Below, in pieces: positions 54,101-64,000 of a stretch of 64,000 nt of DNA; the stretch's first letter is position 1, and each line of letters opens with the position of its first letter. The translations under genes and the position numbers were made by a program. The stretch is from the NCBI GenBank assembly GCA_943737045.1, contig CALSFV010000054.1:248001-312000 (forward strand), read 5' to 3'. This DNA comes from Parapristionchus giblindavisi. Taxonomy: Eukaryota > Nematoda > Chromadorea > Rhabditida > Diplogasteridae. The notes beneath the pieces were generated by a model, which saw nothing but the letters and a program-made list of their open reading frames with translations, was not told the DNA's origin and made no database searches.

Positions 54101-57100
54101 AAATAAGTGATGCGTCCAAATGCGCCCCGCAGCGGAGCGCAGCGCAGAATGTGTACAAAACACGACCGGGCTGTACTGTATGTTTGAATCAGTTTCCAAC
54201 TTGCTTTCTGTAATATTCTGTCTTAGTACTTTGCAATGTGCATAATCAATATGAAATTCGTTTATTTTCGAAAATTCAAAAAAATCAATTTTAGTGCCTA
54301 CTTTTTCGGCAAATTTCAGAAATATTGCAGTTTGTCGACTCGAATGCTGCGACAATGAACAAATGACAATGTCAATGCGAAGTTTCATGATGAGTAGACA
54401 TAGTAGCACTGGAATCCCGGCATTCGGCTCACTTTTGAAAAATCGATTTTCATGACCCCGGGGTCATGGCAAAAAAAAAGAATTTTCGAAAATGAACGAT
54501 TTTCATATTGATTATGTACATTGCAAAGTACTATGACGGAATGTTACAGAAAGCAAGTTGGAAACTGATTCAAACACAATTCAGATTTTTCGCACGCATT
54601 CAGAACGAAAATTTTTAAAAAAATGGTTGAAAGGAGAGATCAGACATTGAGCATTGGCTGAATATTATTCACATCATTAGAACTTCACAATAAGTCGCAT
54701 AAATGAAAACATTTCAAACTTGAAAATTTTTGAAATTTTCGGACCATGAGCGGGTCATGAAAATCGAAATTTTCAAATTGATCCAAGTGATGGGCTTGTT
54801 GTGTCATTTTACTGGTCTCACCTCGAAATTTTGTGTAGACCATAATTCCGCCCCAATCGTTTGGAAAATACAGCTTTTGTTCAGGAAAACCATCGATGAC
54901 GGAAGTTCGAGCGAAAAATTCGGCAAAATGGTCGATCGGGAAGAACCCAGTTTTATGTTAAATCAATGCAGAATTGCTTAGGCTACAATACCTGGTCGGA
55001 AATTTTGGGCACTCACTAAAAGAAGTGATGATTTGTTCGAAAAAACCAAAATCTTGATTCAAAAAGTGGTTTAGGAATCAACACACATTCGATGCCAATA
55101 GTGAATTAGTAAGCACTGTGTACCCTAGACGCATCGCAAATGATATTTAGACTTCATCTCAACAATTTGAGAAATTATGATTTTTAAAAGTTTTTTTAAA
55201 AATTATTTTTTCTAATAGCCTGAGGGCACAAACAGGAAATTTCAGCCGTTTTGTGTAATAAGGGCCGGGGGCACTCCTAACACCCAAGTATGGACTCCCA
55301 GTTCTCATTGCTAGCGCGCGTGTCCGGGGGTGGTCGAATATGATCGAGTCTTAGGGAACAGGCCTCTTAATCTTATGCTAACTACAATGTAAAGGAAAAA
55401 AAACTTTTTTTTTGAAACGCTTACATGTTTTTTGAAGCAACGGTTACAATAAATCGTTCCGATATGAACAGATCATGTATAGCCGAGGCCCCCCCCCGCT
55501 TTAGATCACTGTATCATTCGTTCAGAATTTTTTTATAATTTTTTTTTCTCTTATGTCTATGCTGTCGAAGGCATCAGATAAGTTATGTGACCGCAACTTG
55601 ACTTGCTTGGCAGACTCCCTTTAAGACACCGGCTCAGTAAGATTCGAGGGTTGTGCCACTTTTTTTATGGATACCCCCATGGGCCCCCCATCACAAAATG
55701 GGTATTCATTTGGGCTGGTTCCTTGAAACACAGATGTGGCGGGTTTTCGAATTTTGAAAACTCGATTTTCACCGTAAAAAAATGGAGCGACCTAAGACCA
55801 ATGTTAGTGTTGATTAATTATAAGTACAAATAGACAAGTTCAGTCCAATTTTTTCCTCATCTTATAGAGCAAAAAAATCCGCGTCGAATGATCGAAAAAA
55901 TTAAAAAAATCGAAAGGTACCTATTTTGAGATAAACGGACCTGAAGTTGACACGAAAATATTTTTGCTTTCAAACCCCCTCATGTTTGTACTCATATTGA
56001 AGAGCTCGTCGAGTAGAGCAACTGTCATGTTGAAAGTTTTGTCTGAAAGATAAATACATTAATTAAGATTTATTTGATCCAAATCATTTCAATCGATTGT
56101 ATCTTGAGAACAAATGACTTTTATACAATACGACCAACATCAAAAATGACGTGCTAGTCGAGTACTTTAAACTGAGTATAAACATGAAAAGGATCCGACA
56201 ACTTTTTTTTCAAGACTATTTCGAGTCCTTATTTTTCAGCATAGGGGACTAAAATTTTTTTTGGTGAAATAATAGACTAGTATGGATTTTTGAGTTCTAC
56301 ATTATAGGCGAAAGCATTTTGTGCACAAAAATAGTTTGCTATTGTTTTACTCAAACTTGTCTGAAAAACCGTGTGAATAAAGTAAACTCATGTATTTCTC
56401 TTGTGCATACGTTTCAAACAAAATGCTCAACATGAAAGTTGTTCTACTCGACGAGCTCTTCAATATGGGTACAAACATGAGGGGGTTTGAAAGCAAAAAT
56501 ATTTTCGGGTAAACTTCAGGTTCATTTATCTCAAAATAGGTACCTTTCGATTTTTGATTTTTCCCTTATTCGACGCGGAATTTTTTGCTCTATAAGATGA
56601 GGCAAAAATTGGACTGCCCTTTTTTGTTTTAAAATTTTAATTAATTTTAGAATGTTTTGATAAGGTAAAAATCAGTTTGCGACCGGATCTCCGGACCGTC
56701 GTATAGCCAGTTTTTGTTGTCTATTTATACTTATATTTAATCGACACTAACATTGGTCCTAGGTCGCTCCATTTTATTTCGGTGAAAATCGAGTTTTCAA
56801 AATTCGAAAACCCGCCACATCTGTGTTTCAAGGAACCAGCCCAAATGGATACCCCTTTTGTGATGGGGGCCCATGGGGGTATCCATAAAAAAATTTGGGC
56901 CAAATCGGTGAGGTCGATGTCGGTGAATCTCACTGAGCCCATGTCTTAATTGAAAACAAATTTAAATGGCTTACGTTCGCTTTTAGTTGCATTCTTCACA
57001 ATAATTATTCAAATACTCAGATAGCAGCTTTGTTAATGGACGTTCATATCTCCATTATTATTTGTCCATACATGCTTGTTCCTCATATTGGACTTTGGTC

Positions 57101-58944
57101 GGAATCAATCATTGCAACGTTTCATCCAAGAGCCACCGTATTTATGTGTGTAAGTTCATTTCTGATTAATATTTTGTTTTATGCTAATTCGGCATGTTGA
57201 TTGCCAGAATCATGAATGTTTGTTATCGCAAGCAAAACCGCGCGTTTTGAAAATAGGAAACTTCTGCAATAGGATTCGAACCTGTTACCATGCTATACTG
57301 CTACCATGAGCCCGAATTTTTTCCACTGCGCTAAGGTATTAATGACTGTTCATACGCAAGATTGCCTGAACTTTCACGGATCTCCACCTTTAGACACACT
57401 TTTCAAGGTAGATCCGCAGTTTTGATCTTGGTTCCAGCATAATAATCAAAATCATAATAAATATCTCTAGTGACCCAATAATTTATAATTTACTCTGTAA
57501 TACTGTGCATGATGTAAGCAATAATAAATCATGAAAGAATCAGCGAATAAAGCGAAACAAATAAAATTAAGTGGATAATATAACGTTTTTGAGTAAATAA
57601 ATCACAAGAAGAAGGGAGCTTTGAGCTTACCTAACAAAAGTACACCAGAAGATGAAGTGAAGTGAATTTCTTTTTTATAATTTCAGGCGTTCGGATTGTT
57701 TCTAATCTACCTACGTTTGACGACTCTTCTACTCGCCTCGATAGATAGATGGCACAATCTTGCTAATATAGAGGTAGCCTTTAAAAAGGGCTATAGTTTA
57801 AAGAACTTCAAATATGGCCTTAAATATCAAATTATATCAATAAATTAAGGATCGATATCGAATTAAATATATTGCCTATATAACGGTTGGTTTCGGATTA
57901 TTCAACACTATCATATCGTAGGTTTTACTGTATTCTAATTATAAGTAGTAGTCTGCCATATCAGAACAACAAAATGAAATTAATTAACTTTACTGTAGAT
58001 GTTCTATTCTATTCCTACAGTATCCTTCTAATGCGGAGATCGAAGAGATCATTCTAAAGGTAGAGGTTTATTTTGAAATTTGCTTAAACAATTTTTCGAA
58101 CAACCCCAGAACAGCCCAATCGAGTTTCATTCCGCTGCGGCGCGTTCTTTTTGTATACGACTAATTTTCGATTCCCAACATCTTGACCATCAGTTTTTTT
58201 AATCAAACTCCTTTAAATGACTAAATAAAATTTTTATTTATGCGAAAAAAAACAAATAAAATTAAAAATCACACTGGTCGTACATAAATGATACGAGCAA
58301 ATGCAAGCCGCTTCACGCTGTCGCAGTGGGACTCATGTACATAACGGGATTGGGCTGTACTGCACTTTGATAGTTTATTTGCACGAAAATGCTAGAGTTT
58401 TGTTCACGAGATTGCGATGATTTGAAACTGCCAGCTATCGATTATTGATCCATTCCAGAATGTTCCTGATGTATCATTCATACTCGAGAAACCAGGATTC
58501 ATATATTTTGTCCAGGTTCACTTTGTTACTATGGCTAAAAATGTTTGAAAACATGTGTATATCTCAGATTAAATCTTAATTATTATACTCAAAATTGATC
58601 TCAAATATACCTAATTTTTTCTTTCTCACAATCAGGTGGATAACTTCGTCTATGCCATTATCGGAATCTCCCATTATACTTCAGTTTGTGCCTTGTACTC
58701 GATCGTTTTCGTTTATATATTCTACAAAATACACGAGGTCAGTCAGATATAGTGAGCTTTAAGGTGAAGCCCCTCGGATATTTTCGCGAAGAATCTGCGA
58801 AGACAGAAATTAGCAAAATTGTTCATGCCGCATTTATTTCATGCAGATTCAGCTTATTGAAACATCAATATACTATGCTAGGGCATAGAAAGGCGTGTCT
58901 TTTGAAAATTGAAGCATTTTCATCAAATTGAAAGATGCGATAAA

Positions 58945-58976
<32 letters not shown>

Positions 58977-59898
58977 GGGAATAGGTTTCGAACTGGCGAC
59001 AAATGGGTAACGAGGCCTGGGATATATGAAACGATTGCGCTAACTTCTCACATATCACTTTTTCGCACAACTAGATGAGATGTGCGGGTCTCCATCTTTG
59101 AACAATGCACTAAATTCTATCGTTTTTACTAATTTCGTTTGTTTTCAGAGATTGTCTGATTCCTTACTCTGTCTATTGAAGTTTCGTATTCATAGAATGT
59201 TCATTAGAGCACTCATTTGTCAGGTTCATCATTCTCAACTAATGTGTTTCAATCGACTTGTAAATTCTCTCAAAAAATATGTGTTTTTCTCTCTCTTGCT
59301 TTTAGACAAGAACGAAAGTTAGATACGATTTCCAAGGTTTTTATGATTTTCTCCACGATGCTTAAAATGATCGACTCAATAAAACTGTTCAAAAACTATG
59401 TGTCCTTCACAAAATTCAGTTAACGAATTTTTATATTCAATCAGATGCTTCTTCCACTTTCGGCTGTTTCCATTCCATGTTGTATCATCATTTTATTGTT
59501 TCGTTACGACGCTTCATCCAGATTTGAATTCAATATTAACGGTAATAGTCTACATCACACTCATTTTAATGATATGGTGTCGATTCATTTTTCAAGAATT
59601 TATCTCGATTTAAAAAAAAACTACATTTTCAGCCATTTCTTCCATTTGCCTTCTCTTTATTTGTTCTCAGTCCATATTGAACACTCTATCGCTATTCATT
59701 TTCGTCAGACCACAAAGGTTATGACACTAATCAACTATATTATTCCATACCTCTTCTGCTGGCCCCACACAGTGGTTTTGTTTCTTTCAGAACGTTCTGT
59801 TTGAAATTTACTTGCACACTTTTTTAAGCTAATAAAACTCGATTTGAATTGTTCCAAAATACTATAATTCCAGAGTTTCTTCCACTGTGAACAACTGA
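51111..59898 (+). CDS. SRH/SRI-like seven-transmembrane chemoreceptor, intact
   Basis: A candidate chemosensory GPCR of ~297 aa. Twelve exons with consistent phases: 51111-51165, 51216-51292, 51746-51818, 57028-57149, 57687-57773, 58021-58059, 58459-58515, 58636-58737, 59149-59223, 59445-59541, 59633-59717, 59874-59898. Hydrophobic segments in order: LSIMGVINIAAGIITMAVL (TM1), MLGVTVSFSII into LLMDVHISIIICPYMLVP (TM2), FGLFLIYLRLTTLLLASIDR (TM3), the extracellular stretch VPDVSFILEKPGF, FVYAIIGISHYTSVCALYSI, the cytoplasmic FRIHRMFIRALICQ, LPLSAVSIPCCIIILLF, and SICLLFICSQSILNTLSLFI followed by FVRPQR. The pattern fits the Str superfamily (SRH/SRI). Intron 3 is 5.2 kb and packed with palindromic elements, while the paralogue at 62672 has ~140 bp there. 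The start follows the paralogue alignment. Confidence 0.82.
51833..52820. mobile_element. 988-bp foldback in intron 3 of the SRH/SRI-like gene
   Basis: The ends GAGGCCGTTTGTGTAAGAGT and ACTCTTACACAAACGGCCTC are flanked by ATAA on each side. Arms of over 400 bp are inverted copies (for example CAAAAATTTTGATACCCTC and its complement). The centre near 52280-52375 has a second inverted pair rich in GAGAGAGCGCGCGGAAT. The paralogous intron has no insert. Confidence 0.88.
52932..53044. mobile_element. 113-bp palindromic MITE flanked by TTAA, copy 2
   Basis: Same family and exact length as 42628-42740, with TTAA at 52928-52931 and 53045-53048. Its right TTAA is also the left TTAA of the next element. 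Confidence 0.87.
53049..55366. mobile_element. 2.3-kb palindromic element flanked by TTAA, with nested palindromes
   Basis: The left arm from GAGAGATGGCCGTTAAGACT is matched by the right arm ending AAGGCCTCTT-like sequence; GTGTTAGGAGTGCCCCCGGC and GGGGGCACTCCTAACACCCA are mirrored, and arms meet around 53900-53960. Flanks are TTAA at 53045-53048 and 55367-55370. The right arm is interrupted by a ~400-bp palindrome (54181-54580, ends TTTGAATCAGTTTCCAACTT / AAGTTGGAAACTGATTCAAA) and a ~165-bp block after it, both absent from the left arm. Confidence 0.82.
55625..56945. mobile_element. 1.3-kb palindromic element flanked by TTAA
   Basis: Terminal repeats GACACCGGCTCAGTAAGATT / AATCTCACTGAGCCCATGTC lie between TTAA at 55621-55624 and 56946-56949. 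Arms contain GGATACCCCCATGGGCCCCC and its complement, and AGAGCTCGTCGAGTAGAGCA and its complement. It is non-coding; 80-residue frames in each arm mirror each other. Confidence 0.85.
57258..57345 (-). repeat. tRNA-like sequence in intron 4 of the SRH/SRI-like gene
   Basis: On the minus strand CTTAGCGCAGTGG (A-box-like) precedes ACAGGTTCGAATCCTAT (B-box) at near-tRNA spacing. There is no paired acceptor stem. Confidence 0.55.
58943..59045 (-). repeat. (ATT)n microsatellite next to a tRNA-like sequence
   Basis: A pure ATT array runs about 58943-58977. Next to it, on the minus strand, TTAGCGCAATCG and CCAGTTCGAAACC form A/B-box-like motifs (58978-59045). A tRNA-like head followed by an A-rich simple-repeat tail (AAT on the minus strand) is the layout of a SINE. 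Confidence 0.6.
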
Positions 59899-60863
59899 AG
59901 AAAAAATGAAGGACGGAGGCTAATCTTGATCTGCCAAGAGTTGACTGGATAGAAGATTTGTTCGAAATAGTAATGATTGTATGGAAAATAATCTGGGACT
60001 GCTATGCAACAAAACACTTGTATTTTCTTGTTTACCCCATTGTGTGCCTATGATAAGTCGAGTGTCATAGTCTATGATGTCATACATTTGTAATAATTTT
60101 TGTTATTCATTATAAAATAACTGATTTATCATTTAGTTACTTTATTCTAATCATTCACTGTGAGCCTAAATAAATCTCATTTTTGCCCCAATCTATTTCC
60201 TTGTGAAGAACATTTAATGGAAGAGATAGATGATTTCAAGGAGAGGATGGGAAAAGCAGACAAGAATAGAGAATAAAATCAGCTGAGGTCCCCCTCTGAC
60301 CAAGTATGATGGTAGAAAAGGGGACACTGTAGCACTTGATATTTCTTTACATAATCTTGTTCTACACAGCTAATCTTATTTCGTCCGGGAACATTCAGGG
60401 ACCGTTTAAGATGAAGTGCAATTAGAATGAATGGAGCACGATGTATAAGTCCGGAGCAAATAGTATTTGATCGCGGGCATCGTGCATTTTTCGACTTCGA
60501 CTTCGGCCTATTTCAACCATGAACCCCGTGGCAAGGGTCGAATGGAAAAAGTTAGGTCGCGATTCCTGACGGGTACGGTAGCCCAATACCGTGCACTCCT
60601 ACTGATAACAATGGTACAACTTTTGCTCCCGTAGGCCACCCAACCTATTTATGATCCGTTGCCGAAATAATCTCCCCTCCCTCCTTTAACTCCTCTGTCG
60701 TCTCCCAGTCGTTCCCTCGATCTCCGATAGGTTGTAGTGTACTGGTGCAAAACAAAAACAATTGTGGGCAAATTTGATACAGAGTAGCTGGAATTATACG
60801 CGGAGATCACGAGAATCGCGAAACTATAATCACAAAAGTCATTAATAAGAATGTAACTAGGAA
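59899..60863. other. Intergenic sequence downstream of the SRH/SRI-like gene
   Basis: No gene seen. TGATTTCAAGGAGAGGATGGG and following GC-richer sequence (60230-60720) has no open frame of note. Polyadenylation signals AATAAA near 60160-60175 could serve the receptor gene. Confidence 0.4.
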
Positions 60864-61305
60864 ATGGTTTTTGTGATGGTTGAAATTACGGGTAGTGACC
60901 TACACAGCGATAATCAGCATGGTCCACTTAGTAAAAATCAACTTTCAAAAGTTGCAATTTATCGATTTTTTAAACGAAATCCGTCGCATATCCGCCGCAC
61001 GAAAGACAGCCAAAAAGTTGCTTTTTTGTGTTTTTTTTTCATTTTTTGAACACGACTCCTATTCCCCCGACAGCATTTTATGTCTGCATGGTAGTTCCAG
61101 CAAAAAAATTGCTGTTTCAATAGAAATCAAGCCCAAAAAACTTTTTTGGCTGTCTTTCGTGCGGCGGATATGCGACGGGTTTCGTTCAAAAAATCGATAA
61201 ATTGCAACTTTTGAAAGTTGATTCTTACTAAGTCGACCATACTGATTATCGCTATGTAGGTCACTACCCGTAATTTCTACCATCACAAACACCATTCCCT
61301 AGTAA
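60864..61305. mobile_element. ~440-bp foldback element
   Basis: Arms 60864-61030 and ~61130-61305 are inverted copies: TTTGTGATGGTTGAAATTAC and GTAATTTCTACCATCACAAA near the ends, CGCATATCCGCCGCACGAAA mirrored inside. Each arm reads as the same ~50-residue frame (MVFVMVEITGSDLHSDNQ), an effect of the palindrome. Confidence 0.85.
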
Positions 61306-61544
61306 GATAACTGATCAAAAAGCAGTGTGATGAACTGATATTGACACCGATGGAAATAAATTTTTATACACACAGATACCTCAATGCAAATACAAAAAAT
61401 AATAATTTTCTAAGTAAATACAAAATAAAAACAAAAATTTTCTAGATATGTGCGTGATCGTTAATCTTTATACTAGAGTTATTGGTTCATTTGATTTATT
61501 TCTTTGAAATTCTGCATTATTCATTCACCTTTTGCTAATACAGC

Positions 61545-61645
61545 GACACTCCAAACTAATTTGAAACTCTCCGCTCTGGCCGCACTCTTTCGCTTTCTTT
61601 GTCTGCGAGGGAGTATTGCCAATGCGACGAGTAAAATTAGCTTTT
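61545..61645. repeat. CTCCGCTCT-family palindromic MITE
   Basis: A fairly complete copy, with ends ACACTCCAAACTAATTT and AAAATTAGCTTTTGGTGT as inverted repeats and a CTCTCCGCTCTGGC arm around CTTTCGCTTTCTTTGTCTGC. It is non-coding. Confidence 0.7.
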
Positions 61646-61782
61646 GGTGTACCTTTGGATCAAAAGAGACATACATATCTTTATTTCCTATTGGAAATAG
61701 CCAGAAGAACTGTTACACTTGCTTTGCTTTGACCCTATCCCAACGAGAGTGCTCAAAAAGAACAACGTGAATAAGCGAGCGA

Positions 61783-62262
61783 ATATCGTACATGTAAAAA
61801 TAGTTGTATCGTGAACGGTGTGAATGGATCTGAACGGATCAGGCCGATCAAACGGGATTATGAGCGAGAAGGCCATTTTCGTTATTTTTATTTCTTTTCA
61901 TTGTTTTTCTTTCCTTCGAATCTACTGTATTAAAAGCAATCACTCCAAAATATTGCAATTTAGCAAAAATCATTGCTTTACAAATGAATAAATTGTTCCG
62001 ATTATACGCTGAATAAATGGGTCAATTTTGGTTCATTGGAGCAATTTATTCCTCTCGAAAATGATGATTTTCGTTAAATGGCAATATTTCGGCCTAATGA
62101 ATTTCAATATGGTAGATTCGATGAAAAGAAAAACAATGAAAAGAAAGAAAAATAACGAAAATGGCCGGCTCGCTCACAATCCCGTTTGATCGGCCTGATC
62201 CGTTCAGATCCATTCACACCGTTCATGATACAACTATTTTTACATGTACGATATATAATGAC
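61783..62262. repeat. ~480-bp inverted repeat
   Basis: Left arm 61783-61905 and right arm ~62140-62262 are inverted copies (GAACGGTGTGAATGGATCTG; TTTGATCGGCCTGATCCGTT mirrored). The ~235-bp centre also has a looser inverted pair around CAATATT and GGAGCAATTTATTC. It is probably a MITE. Confidence 0.8.
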
Positions 62263-62671
62263 GGCAGACTACAAAAGATTGCTATGGTAAATAAAGGTGG
62301 AGGGGGAGGAGTTGAAAATGTTGTGGAAGACTCTCAGGCAAACATCTTGTCATCGTCTGGTCTGTCTTTTGAGAGTGGAAGGAGAGAACTCGGTGATTCT
62401 GCGTTGACTCTGCTCCGACAACCATATGCGAGATAGATAATAGATGGGGTGGTGGAATTGAAAAAGATGTTGTAAAACGGGAATATGGACACAGAAAAAA
62501 TAGTTAAAACACCACCACTCCAGTTGTTAAACGCAAAGCACAAGACCTGCGGTGTGTTATATTTATGCAATGTTTTAATGTCATTTTTAACATTTTGTCT
62601 CATTAGGCATACGAAATGCGAAATATGCCAACGCGTATACGAAATTACTGTGAATTTAGATACATCAACCG

Positions 62672-64000
62672 ATGTTAGATCAACGAAACCTCACATGGGA
62701 ATGGTCGGAACTCACATATCCCGAATTTCACGAAAGTTGCAGGGTTTACTAAATCGACTACGCTGATTCCAAATCAGCTTTAAAAACCTGCGAAATGTTT
62801 TTCTGAAGCGAGTTATAGCCCTACGAAAGCCGATTTTTAAATTTTTCAAGCGATTGTTCAGCTGATTTCCGCGCGCTATATGAATTTTATCTCGCTATTC
62901 TCTTCTCTTCTCTTCTCTATCCATTCCTAGCTGCAGCATGGTTAAGTGTCATGATGTTTTGTTGGCATTCCGGAGGCAGCTGGTTCGATTCCCCGGCTGT
63001 GAATTTCTTTTACTGGTTAATGTGTGATAATTTTTTTTATAAATTACAAAAGATCCCTCTGGAATACCAGCCAAACATCGTAAAACTTGAAAAATCAGTT
63101 GAAAAATCGTTTGAAAAATCGAAAAATCGCTTTTTCGTCGTTCTATAACTCGCTCCAGAAAAACATTTCGCAGGTTTTTAAGGCTGATTTGGAATCAGCG
63201 TAGACGATTTAGTAAACCCTGCAACTTTCGTGAAAATCGGGATATGTGAGTTCCAACCATTCCCATGTCGGCACCTTCCATCCCACGATCGGAGATTCGA
63301 TTTGTGCGTTGATAAATTCAACAATGGATTTAAATTTAAAAATAATACTACAGTGCACGCCTGCTTAACTGTAATGGGCGGCATCAACATTACCGCCGGG
63401 ATCATCACAATGGTTCTACTTATTATTGAGGTAGTGTACTTTATGTGTACTAAAAGTCTATTTTATTTGTACTATATGTTCGACATGCTACTTTATCTCT
63501 TAGTAAACTTATTTTAAAATTCAGGATGTTTTCTTATCCTTTTAAAAACATTTAATCACTACAGAATTCTCGGTCTCGACTAATGCGAAGGTATCGATGG
63601 TACATGCTCGGAGTTACTGTTTGTTTTATCTTAATCATTATTAGTATATATTATATATTTTAAAATCATCCTATGATCTCTTGAAATTTTATCAGAGAAC
63701 TAGGATAATTATTATGAATTGAAAAGGTCTTATAGTCACATTATTATTTTTCACAATTATTATTCAATTACTCAGATAGCAGCTTTGTTAATGGACGTTC
63801 ATATCTCTATCATAATTTGTCCCTATCCTCTTGTTCCTCATATTGGACTTTGGAGTGAATCCATCATTGCAACATTTCATCCAAGAGCCATTGTATTTAT
63901 GGGGGTTAGTTCATTTTTGATTAATATTGAAATCATTTGTAATTATGATGTTAGCCGAGTAGATCATATTAAGAAGTACTAAATATCAATAAACTGCAAA
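62672..64000 (+). pseudogene. Second SRH/SRI-like receptor copy, partial, exon 1 interrupted
   Basis: Paralogue of the gene at 51111. Exon 1 starts at 62672 (MLDQRN) but is split by a ~575-bp foldback and resumes at about 63264-63303. Exons 2-4 follow at 63354-63430 (HACLTVMGGINITAGIITMV), 63565-63643 (SRLMRRYRWYMLGVTV) and 63783-63904 (LLMDVHISIIICPYPLVPHI). The rest lies beyond the window. Because exons 2-4 are open and well conserved, an alternative start or removal of the insert by splicing is possible, but as it stands the first exon is broken. Confidence 0.7.
62691..63265. mobile_element. ~575-bp foldback with tRNA-like core inside receptor exon 1
   Basis: Arms of ~125 bp: ACATGGGAATGGTCGGAACT on the left and AGTTCCAACCATTCCCATGT on the right, and CTGATTCCAAATCAGC in both. 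Between them, at 62934-63000, lies a tRNA-like segment with GGTTAAGTG and the B-box CTGGTTCGATTCCCC. The intact paralogue lacks the insert. Confidence 0.82.

Noticed and set aside
54062..54409. 115-codon minus-strand frame
   Set aside because: It lies within the arm of the 2.3-kb palindrome and a nested palindrome; no support as a gene.

Overview
The window is nuclear DNA of a nematode, most likely Caenorhabditis or a close rhabditid. It carries nematode orthologues (SMG-2/UPF1, BLMP-1/PRDM1), nematode-expanded families (a PTP-like pseudophosphatase, DUF19-type secreted proteins, SRG-like and SRH/SRI-like chemoreceptors), short exons with TTTCAG-type acceptors, and very many small inverted-repeat transposons. 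In C. elegans smg-2 and blmp-1 both lie on chromosome I, so this is probably the equivalent of that chromosome.

Layout. 1-4.05 kb: last nine exons of smg-2 (+). 5.7-9.1 kb: a complete 15-exon PTP-like gene (+) whose active-site loop has lost its arginine. 10.6-15.2 kb: a 10-exon secreted cysteine-rich gene (+). 15.7-21.6 kb: a tandem duplicate of the preceding block, consisting of the 3' half of the PTP gene (now a pseudogene with a lost splice acceptor) plus a second intact secreted gene. The copies differ by clean insertions: a 412-bp MITE, a 365-bp element with a tRNA-like core and a 2.05-kb foldback in copy A, and a dead mariner in copy B. 22-27.7 kb: blmp-1 (-), modelled as 20 exons whose phases all agree. 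27.8-36.6 kb: about 9 kb without a gene upstream of blmp-1, rich in (GGGAGA)n polypurine tracts. 36.7-39.2 kb: a 5'-truncated CR1/jockey-like LINE (-). 39.3-42.6 kb: an SRG-like chemoreceptor gene (-), possibly broken. 42.6-51 kb: no genes; nested foldbacks and hAT-like elements. 51.1-59.9 kb: an intact 12-exon SRH/SRI-like chemoreceptor (+) whose third intron has grown to 5.2 kb by stacked palindromic elements. 60-62.6 kb: inverted repeats. 62.7-64 kb: a second, partial copy of that receptor, with a foldback inside its first exon, running off the window.

The genes do not form a pathway. smg-2 acts in nonsense-mediated mRNA decay and blmp-1 in developmental transcription; the rest are fast-evolving lineage-specific genes. 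The most distinctive content is the mobile DNA: elements with 8-bp target duplications (hAT-like), elements flanked by TTAA, palindromic MITEs carrying a CRE site, and elements with terminal inverted repeats enclosing tRNA-like A/B-box cores. Paralogous empty sites inside the window let several insertions be defined to the base. I saw no complete tRNA, rRNA or CRISPR array.
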